Shown piece after piece: positions 58,518 to 64,000 of a stretch of DNA of 64,000 nucleotides (the first letter of the stretch is position 1; every line of letters starts with the position of its first letter). The notes under the pieces are model-generated. The model was not told where the DNA came from, did not search any database, and worked only from the letters and a program-made list of their open reading frames with translations. The translations under genes and the position numbers were made by a program. The stretch covers positions 248,001 through 312,000 of the forward strand of contig JAQSWM010000001.1 in the NCBI GenBank assembly GCA_029266635.1. Direction: 5' to 3'. The DNA is from Sphingobacteriaceae bacterium (lineage in GTDB: Bacteria; Bacteroidota; Bacteroidia; Sphingobacteriales; Sphingobacteriaceae).

Positions 58518-59144
58518 CTATTGAGGGATGTAAACCACGTATTTAGTCTCGAAGTAGTCTTCCGAAAAGTAGTTGGAGAGTGGCAGAAGCTCAGCCTTCA
58601 ATCCCGATTCCTTTATTTCTTCAGCCAGGTCTCCGCCTTTCAGATACAAAATGCCATTTTGCAAGGTGTTCCCGGAACTTTTAGAAACTTTGCCTTTGAT
58701 CCACGGATAAAATTCTCCCAGCCGCGTTACTGCCCGGGAAACAATGAAATCAAACTTACCTTCAATCTGCTCGGCTCGGGCATGGCTAGCTTTAAGGTTT
58801 TTCAAGCCGATTCCTTTCGCCACTTCATTAACCACCTTGATTTTCTTTCCGATAGAATCGACTAGATGGAAACTGGTTTCGGGAAACAAAATGGCTAGCG
58901 GGATACCCGGGAAGCCGCCGCCCGTCCCAACATCCAAAACTTTCTCACCCGGGAGGAAAGAAATCACTTTCGCGATACCCAGTGAATGTAAAATATGGTG
59001 GAGATATAAGCTGTCTATATCCTTCCGGGAGATCACGTTTATCTGAGCGTTCCATTCGCGGTAAAGCGCATCAAGTTTATTGAACTGATTTTTCTGCTCT
59101 TCGGTGAGGTTAGGAAAATACTGGAAAACGATCTCAGAAGTCAC
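58518..59144 (-). CDS. rsmG: 16S rRNA (guanine-527-N7)-methyltransferase
   Basis: 208 residues. Methylates G527 of 16S rRNA; loss is known to give low-level streptomycin resistance. SAM motif VLDVGTGGGFPGIPLAILFPE, LHHILHSLGIAKV and FIVSRAVTRLGEFYPW mark the family. Start at 59144 overlaps the end of the sigma-factor gene by 11 bases, so translation may be coupled. Confidence 0.94.
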   Translation of the reverse strand: MTSEIVFQYFPNLTEEQKNQFNKLDALYREWNAQINVISRKDIDSLYLHHILHSLGIAKVISFLPGEKVLDVGTGGGFPGIPLAILFPETSFHLVDSIGKKIKVVNEVAKGIGLKNLKASHARAEQIEGKFDFIVSRAVTRLGEFYPWIKGKVSKSSGNTLQNGILYLKGGDLAEEIKESGLKAELLPLSNYFSEDYFETKYVVYIPQ

Positions 59145-59748
59145 TTGTTGAACTCCTCTTCTTTTTGCTCATGATGTTCGATAGTAGATCGCGGGCACGG
59201 AAAAGCTGAGCCTTGATGGTGCCGAGAGGCAGGTCAAGCTGCTGTGCGATTTCCTCGTATGAAAGTTCTTCGTAATACCGCAGGACAATTAGCTTTTTGT
59301 ACCGTGACGGTAGTTTATCAACGATGAGCTTTATCTGCTCATTCTGCTGCTTCTTTATCGAGTTCTCCTCGGGATTTAGCGTGTCAGACTTTATCTGAAG
59401 AGGCATATCATCACCTTCTTCATCCACTAAACCATTGATAGAAACCAGGTTCAACTTCTTCTTCCTGATAAAGTCAATACAATTATTGGTGGCAATGCGG
59501 TAAAGCCAGGTGCTGAAGGCGAAATCCGGCTTATATTTTTCAATATTCTCAAACGCCTTTCCGAAGGTTTCTACGGTTAGGTCCATGGCGTTATCCTTAT
59601 TGTTTACCATCTTCAAGGCCATGAAATATATGGAATCCTTGTAGCGCTGCATCAACTCCGCATAGGCTTTCTGATCGCCCTCTTTTGCCCGCATCACTAG
59701 TAAAATGTCGTTTTTGGCGTTGTCAGAAAAATTTGGATTTATCTCCAT
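59134..59748 (-). CDS. RNA polymerase sigma factor, sigma-70 family (ECF-like)
   Basis: 204 residues with region 2 (AYAELMQRYKDSIYFMALKMVNN, FSTWLYRIATNNCIDFIRKKK) and region 4 (LPSRYKKLIVLRYYEELSYEEIAQQLDLPLGTIKAQLFRAR), but no regions 1 or 3. It is close to the RpoE-like factors that Bacteroidota carry as a constitutive or stress sigma factor. No anti-sigma gene adjoins, which fits a group acting without one. Overlaps the glycosyltransferase gene by 10 bases and rsmG by 11 bases, forming a compact unit. Confidence 0.93.
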   Translation of the reverse strand: MEINPNFSDNAKNDILLVMRAKEGDQKAYAELMQRYKDSIYFMALKMVNNKDNAMDLTVETFGKAFENIEKYKPDFAFSTWLYRIATNNCIDFIRKKKLNLVSINGLVDEEGDDMPLQIKSDTLNPEENSIKKQQNEQIKLIVDKLPSRYKKLIVLRYYEELSYEEIAQQLDLPLGTIKAQLFRARDLLSNIMSKKKRSSTSDF

Positions 59749-60854
59749 TGAACTTTCTTCTTAAATATAGAAATGAAGTTGAGAGCGAGTATAAAAAAAT
59801 TAAAAGTTATATCCAATACGGGCAGCCACCACACTAAATCAGCGTAAGCCAGACGCTTAAATATGCGCCAATATACAAATAACTGCACCCCCAGCCGAAG
59901 CAGAAATATAATACCCAACAGCCACCATTGAGCCTGCATAAAGGCTAGCGCAATAATGCAGATATAAAATAAAATTGCCGATCCGCCTTGTACAGTGAGA
60001 CGTGTTTTGTCGTCGGATTTGTATACACCTCCGGCTCCTATATGCCTTAGCTTTTGCTGAAGGTAAGATGAAAATGTGGTTTTAGGGTCGCTCCACACAT
60101 ACGTGTCGGGATGTATCTCGATTACCGTATTTGTAGGCGTGGCATTCTGGTTTACAAAGAGATCGTCATCACCTGATTGAATATGCATATGCGACGCAAA
60201 ACCTTTTCCTTTAAAAAAAAGCGATTTCTTATATGCAAGATTACGGCCCACGCCCATGTAAGGGTTGCCAGCTAATGAAAAAGAAAGATAGTTCAACGCT
60301 GTAAAGAAGGTCTCGTAACGAATGAGCAGATTTACAAAGCTTTTCAGCCGGATATAGGGAGAATATCCGAGAATGATATCTGTTTGATCCGAAAAGTTGC
60401 GTTGCATCAAGTTAAGCCAATTTGCGGAAGCAGGCTTACAATCAGCATCAGTGAAAAGAAGATGTTCATTCTTTGCGGCTTTGATGCCCAAGGTTGCTGC
60501 AAACTTTTTCCCGTGCTTAAAACGTGCATGTTCTGCAATGGCAACTACCTTCAGGTGGTTATACTTTTGAGAAAAATCCCGCAGAACCAACTCTGACTCA
60601 TCGTTAGAACAATCATTTACTACTACAACCTCGAAGTCGGAGTATTCTTGTTCAAGAATTGCCGCTAAATTCTTCGTCAGGTTTTTGGCTTCATTACGAG
60701 CACAAATAATGACCGAAACCGGATTGATAATGGCTTGGGTGGGACCTGCATGCTTATATGCTCTCAGTTTAAAGTGAATAAGACAGGTATAATAAAGCTG
60801 GATTATCAAACATATTTGCAGAAGGATGAAAAGTGCAAAGTATAAATAAGCCAA
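59739..60854 (-). CDS. Membrane glycosyltransferase family 2
   Basis: 371 residues. One N-terminal transmembrane helix (FALFILLQICLIIQLYYTC), then a GT-A domain: ICARNEAKNLTKNL, VVVVNDCSNDES, LLFTDADCKPAS and the acceptor-binding SGDDDLFVNQNA, followed by QQKLRHIGAG in the QxxRW position, and three C-terminal membrane helices. It is probably a processive or lipid-acceptor glycosyltransferase of the envelope; acceptor unknown. First gene of the compact unit with the sigma factor, rsmG and dprA. Confidence 0.88.
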   Translation of the reverse strand: MAYLYFALFILLQICLIIQLYYTCLIHFKLRAYKHAGPTQAIINPVSVIICARNEAKNLTKNLAAILEQEYSDFEVVVVNDCSNDESELVLRDFSQKYNHLKVVAIAEHARFKHGKKFAATLGIKAAKNEHLLFTDADCKPASANWLNLMQRNFSDQTDIILGYSPYIRLKSFVNLLIRYETFFTALNYLSFSLAGNPYMGVGRNLAYKKSLFFKGKGFASHMHIQSGDDDLFVNQNATPTNTVIEIHPDTYVWSDPKTTFSSYLQQKLRHIGAGGVYKSDDKTRLTVQGGSAILFYICIIALAFMQAQWWLLGIIFLLRLGVQLFVYWRIFKRLAYADLVWWLPVLDITFNFFILALNFISIFKKKVQWR

Positions 60855-60954
60855 AGCCGGGCGGTTTATTAAACAAAGCGCAAATTTCTGAAATTTAGGT
60901 TAACATACGGCAGGGTTGCTAAAATTAATTAAATGTTAGCGAGGCAGATTTCGC

Positions 60955-60962
60955 TATTTTTG
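60955..60962 (+). promoter_or_regulatory. Candidate -7 element of tgt
   Basis: TATTTTTG matches TAnnTTTG. A start at the usual distance would fall about 3 bases before the ATG at 60971, so the messenger may be nearly leaderless. The -33 region is weak. Confidence 0.4.
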
Positions 60963-60970
60963 CCGCAGAA

Positions 60971-62101
60971 ATGAAATTTAAGTTAGAAGCTTCTGATAAG
61001 TTTTCGAAAGCACGTGCGGGCGAGATTACAACGGATCATGGTGTAATTAAAACGCCAATTTTTATGCCTGTAGGCACTGCCGGCACCGTCAAGGCTGTTC
61101 ATCAGCACGAACTAAAAAATGACATCAAAGCACAAATCATATTAGGTAACACTTACCATCTTTATCTGCGGCCCGGTCTTGGCACCCTTGAAGCTGCGGG
61201 CGGGTTGCACAAGTTTAACGGCTGGGATGGCCCGATCCTCACGGACAGCGGTGGCTATCAGGTGTATTCGCTAACCGACGTGCGCAAAATCCGCGAAGAC
61301 GGCGTTACTTTCCAGTCGCATATTGACGGCTCCAAACATCTTTTTACACCAGAAGGCGTGATGGACATCCAGCGCACCATTGGAGCCGACATCATCATGG
61401 CTTTCGATGAGTGTACGCCCTACCCTTGTGAATACGGCTATGCCCGCAAGTCGATGGAGATGACCCACCGCTGGCTTAAGCGCTGCTGCGCACGCTTTGA
61501 CACAACCGAACCCAAATACGGCTATTCGCAAACGCTCTTCCCTATTGTGCAGGGTTCGGTGTATAAGGACCTGAGAATAAAATCTGCAGAAACCATTGCT
61601 TCTTTCGAGCGGGAGGGAAATGCCATTGGCGGGCTTTCAGTGGGCGAACCCGCAGAGGAAATGTACGCCATGACAGAGGTGGTGTGCGATATACTTCCGC
61701 AGGATAAGCCCCGCTATTTGATGGGAGTTGGAACACCGGTGAATATCCTTGAGAACATCGCCTTGGGCGTTGATATGTTTGATTGCGTAATGCCTACGCG
61801 AAATGCCCGAAATGGCATGTTATTCACTCGCAACGGCATCATCAACATCACAAACATTAAGTGGAAAAACGATTTTTCTCCGATAAATGCTGAGAGCGAT
61901 CTGTTTGCGGATTTGAACTATTCTAAAGCGTATCTTCGGCATCTGTTGCACTCCAAAGAGATTTTGGGTGCGCAAATTGCGACCTTACACAATCTGCATT
62001 TTTATTTGTGGCTTGTTAGTGAAGCCCGGGAGAAGATTATTTCGGGCGATTTTTACGACTGGAAGAACAAAATGGCTGTGCAGCTTTCGCAGCGCTTATA
62101 A
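60971..62101 (+). CDS. tgt: tRNA-guanine (queuine) transglycosylase lacking the zinc Cys ligands
   Basis: 376 residues. Exchanges guanine 34 for preQ1 in tRNAs with GUN anticodons. Catalytic Asp92 in TDSGGYQVYSL and nucleophile Asp271 in FDCVMPTRNARNG are present, as is the substrate pocket ALGGLSVGEP-like IGGLSVGEPAEEMY. In classical TGT a CxCxxC plus His binds zinc near the C-terminus; here the region before YSKAYLRHLL reads SDLFADLN (about 309-316) with none of the three Cys, though His343 of LHNLHFYL is kept. The enzyme fold seems complete otherwise. Confidence 0.94.
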   Translation: MKFKLEASDKFSKARAGEITTDHGVIKTPIFMPVGTAGTVKAVHQHELKNDIKAQIILGNTYHLYLRPGLGTLEAAGGLHKFNGWDGPILTDSGGYQVYSLTDVRKIREDGVTFQSHIDGSKHLFTPEGVMDIQRTIGADIIMAFDECTPYPCEYGYARKSMEMTHRWLKRCCARFDTTEPKYGYSQTLFPIVQGSVYKDLRIKSAETIASFEREGNAIGGLSVGEPAEEMYAMTEVVCDILPQDKPRYLMGVGTPVNILENIALGVDMFDCVMPTRNARNGMLFTRNGIINITNIKWKNDFSPINAESDLFADLNYSKAYLRHLLHSKEILGAQIATLHNLHFYLWLVSEAREKIISGDFYDWKNKMAVQLSQRL

Positions 62102-62113
62102 TAGGTAACATAC

Positions 62114-63202
62114 GTGCGCAGACTTTTTAAAATCATCGACTGGTACATCATCCAAAAATATCTGGGAACCTTCCTGTTCACCATGGTAGTTTTTTCGGTG
62201 ATCATTGTAATTTTCGACATCTCAGAAAAGCTCGATAACTTTCTAGAGTATCACGCTCCCCTATCTAAAATCATCTTCCAGTACTACGCAGGCGTGCTTC
62301 CTTTTTTCCTGAACATGCTCTCGCCGCTCATAAACTTCATCGCTGTGATCTTTTTTACAGCGAAGATGGCGGACCAAACTGAGATTGTGCCAATATTGAG
62401 CGGGGGCGTAAGCTTCAACCGGTTTCTGTTCCCCTATTTCGTATCTGCATTTATTATTTTTCTCGTCACCCTGGTTTTTAACCTGTTCATCATTCCGAAA
62501 ACGAACAAGCTCAAGATCGATTTTGAAAACGTGTACGTGACGCCGAAAACGGATAATTCCAAGATGTACACGCATATGCAGCTTGACAAGAACACGTACG
62601 TTTACATAGAAAACTTCGATAACCTGCACAAAGTCGGGTACAGGTTTTCGATCGAGAAATTCAACGGTGATACTTTAAAGGAGAAATTAATTGCGGAAAG
62701 CGTTACCTGGGATTCCGTGAAGCATGTTTGGACTATGCAAAATTATTCAATCAGAAAAATTGACGGGCTGAACGAGAAGATGATATCCGGAGTTACGAAA
62801 GATACTGTCCTGGATATGCAACCGAGTAATTTTGAGCTGTACGACAACGTGTATTCGGCCATGAGCATGAAGGTTCTGGATGAGAATATACGAAAAGAGC
62901 GCATCCGCGGGACGGGCAACATGGTAAATCTGGAGCTTGAGAAATACAAGCGCTACGTGTATCCATTATCGTCCTTTGTGCTTACGCTGATGGGCGTATC
63001 GCTCTCTTCCCGAAAGGTTCGTGGAGGAATTGGCCTGCCTTTAGGGATTGGGATATTCCTGAGTTTCGCGTACATTCTTTTTATTCAGTTTTCTACGATG
63101 TTCGCTCTGAAGGGCGGGCTCTCGCCTCTTATTGCCGTGTTCATTCCCAATGTGATTTTTGGAGCCTTAGGTGCGTACCTACTAATAAAAGCGCCTAAAT
63201 AA
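62114..63202 (+). CDS. LptF/LptG-type lipopolysaccharide export permease
   Basis: 362 residues of the YjgP/YjgQ family. Inner-membrane component of the Lpt transporter, which moves LPS to the outer membrane with LptB. Helices at the N-terminus (FLFTMVVFSVIIVIFDISEKLDNFL), the conserved LPFFLNMLSPLINFIAVIFFTAKMA, a periplasmic beta-jellyroll (about 150-270), and three C-terminal helices with SSRKVRGGIGLPLGIGIFLSF. GTG start at 62114, 12 bases after tgt, so the two are cotranscribed. Confidence 0.9.
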   Translation: MRRLFKIIDWYIIQKYLGTFLFTMVVFSVIIVIFDISEKLDNFLEYHAPLSKIIFQYYAGVLPFFLNMLSPLINFIAVIFFTAKMADQTEIVPILSGGVSFNRFLFPYFVSAFIIFLVTLVFNLFIIPKTNKLKIDFENVYVTPKTDNSKMYTHMQLDKNTYVYIENFDNLHKVGYRFSIEKFNGDTLKEKLIAESVTWDSVKHVWTMQNYSIRKIDGLNEKMISGVTKDTVLDMQPSNFELYDNVYSAMSMKVLDENIRKERIRGTGNMVNLELEKYKRYVYPLSSFVLTLMGVSLSSRKVRGGIGLPLGIGIFLSFAYILFIQFSTMFALKGGLSPLIAVFIPNVIFGALGAYLLIKAPK

Positions 63203-63203
63203 C

Positions 63204-64000
63204 ATGCTCAAAGCGCATTCGGTTAGCCGGAACCTGCTTGTGCTGCATGCAACGGTTTTTGTGTGGGGCTTTACAGGGATACTGGGCCAGTTAATTTCTA
63301 TTTCGGCAGTGCACCTTGTTTGGTACCGGGTTCTGATCGCCTTTACAACTCTTTTCATCTATTTCAAAGCCACAAAGACGGACATTAAAGTCACCCGCGA
63401 AACTTTCCTGAAATTGTTCTTTACAGGAGCATTGGTGGGCGGGCACTGGATATTATTCTTTCAATCAATCAAGCTTTCTACAGTTTCTGTGGCGCTGGTA
63501 TGCCTCTCTTCAATCACGCTATTCACAGCCACATTGGAGCCAATCCTGAAAAAGCAGAAGATCTCGAAGCTTGAAATTTGCACAGGCATGGCGATAATTT
63601 GTGGCATTTACCTCATTTTCAAATTTGAAAGCAGATACACAGCAGGCATCATCTGCGGGCTTACATGTGCGCTGTTTGCGAGTTTGTTCTCAATCATTAA
63701 CTCCAAACAAGTTAAAAACCGCCCGGCACCTATCATTAGCTTCTATGAACTGATCGGTGCCTGGGTGTGGATCTCAATCTACCTCGCGGCTACGAGCGGC
63801 TTTGATAGTTCTATGAGCCTGAATACATCAGACCTTCTTTATCTTCTTCTTTTGGGTACCGTTTGTACCTCTGTTGCCTACGTGGCCGGGGTGTCTGTGA
63901 TGAAGGAATTATCCGCCTACCAGGTAGCACTTATCACCAATCTTGAGCCTGTTTACGGAATCATTCTAGCTTACATTTTCTTCGCCAAGCAAGAGCAAAT
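63204..64000 (+). CDS. EamA-family DMT transporter, 5' part
   Basis: The frame is open from ATG 63204 to the right edge (about 265 residues visible). It starts one base after the LptF/G stop. Alternating hydrophobic helices fit the 10-helix drug/metabolite transporter family; the first reads LHATVFVWGFTGILGQLI, and later ALITNLEPVYGIILAYIFF is the characteristic end of the second EamA repeat. The stop lies outside the window. Substrate unknown. Confidence 0.85.
   Translation, partial: MLKAHSVSRNLLVLHATVFVWGFTGILGQLISISAVHLVWYRVLIAFTTLFIYFKATKTDIKVTRETFLKLFFTGALVGGHWILFFQSIKLSTVSVALVCLSSITLFTATLEPILKKQKISKLEICTGMAIICGIYLIFKFESRYTAGIICGLTCALFASLFSIINSKQVKNRPAPIISFYELIGAWVWISIYLAATSGFDSSMSLNTSDLLYLLLLGTVCTSVAYVAGVSVMKELSAYQVALITNLEPVYGIILAYIFFAKQEQ

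Overview
The window is chromosomal DNA of a Bacteroidota bacterium, most likely a Sphingobacteriaceae member (Pedobacter/Mucilaginibacter-like). This rests on the Bacteroidota-type families (DUF4290, DUF4142, DUF5690, four-helix-bundle S23 protein), on promoters of the TTTG-N19-TAnnTTTG type, on tRNA genes without an encoded CCA, on MurA carrying Asp in place of the catalytic Cys, and on Rho with a long low-complexity insertion. Almost all of the window is coding. No gene-free gap exceeds about 240 bases once the start codons are corrected, and there is no rRNA operon, CRISPR array, integrase or classical insertion sequence.

Layout. 1-5.1 kb: end of a histidine-kinase-like protein without ATPase domain, UvrD helicase, DUF4290 protein, MurA. 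5.1-9.5 kb: DUF4142 lipoprotein, cold-shock protein, ThuA-like protein, PEP carboxylase. 9.6-11.9 kb: aldo/keto reductase followed by an AT-rich SRPBCC/methyltransferase pair. 11.9-16.0 kb: DUF488 and DUF5690 genes, a nitrilase-family enzyme, an exported YciI protein and a sialidase-like lipoprotein. 16-19 kb: a sulfur operon (MBL-rhodanese, cysE, cysM). 19.2-23.3 kb: membrane Ser/Thr kinase, RRM protein, Mn catalase, metallophosphoesterase. 23.3-30.1 kb: lysC-lysA, phosphosugar mutase, acidic protein, HtpG. 30.2-31.2 kb: tRNA-Ser, tRNA-Pro and a tandem GIY-YIG/tRNA-remnant module. 31.2-36.3 kb: a frameshifted oxidoreductase-UbiA fusion, a fluoride riboswitch with its CLC-F antiporter, a PAS-GAF histidine kinase. 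36.3-43 kb: 7TM-HD phosphodiesterase, thiolase, unknown exported protein, peptide transporter, dolichol-phosphate-mannose-synthase-like enzyme. 43-45.4 kb: agmatine-to-putrescine genes aguB and aguA, split by a four-helix-bundle element. 45.5-52.4 kb: cmoA, ICMT-like enzyme, small membrane protein, HMA protein, pyrF, rho, pssA, purS, Hpt, folK. 52.4-64 kb: sppA, degenerate PolX, GT9, SixA, dprA, rsmG, sigma factor, GT2, tgt, LptF/G permease, start of an EamA transporter.

Most of this is housekeeping. The parts that deserve attention are: (1) 30.4-31.2 kb, where two about 80-residue GIY-YIG nuclease genes alternate with copies of the 3' half of tRNA-Pro plus its terminator, a possible minimal mobile module; (2) 32.86-34.25 kb, where a fluoride aptamer starts right after a promoter and its 3' strand can pair perfectly over 10 bp with the bases directly before the start codon of the fluoride antiporter; (3) 44.05-44.49 kb, where a four-helix-bundle gene between inverted heptamer arrays sits inside the agmatine operon and supplies a new start to aguA; and (4) several enzymes whose key residues are changed (MurA, PolX, Tgt) or whose reading frame is broken (UbiA fusion).
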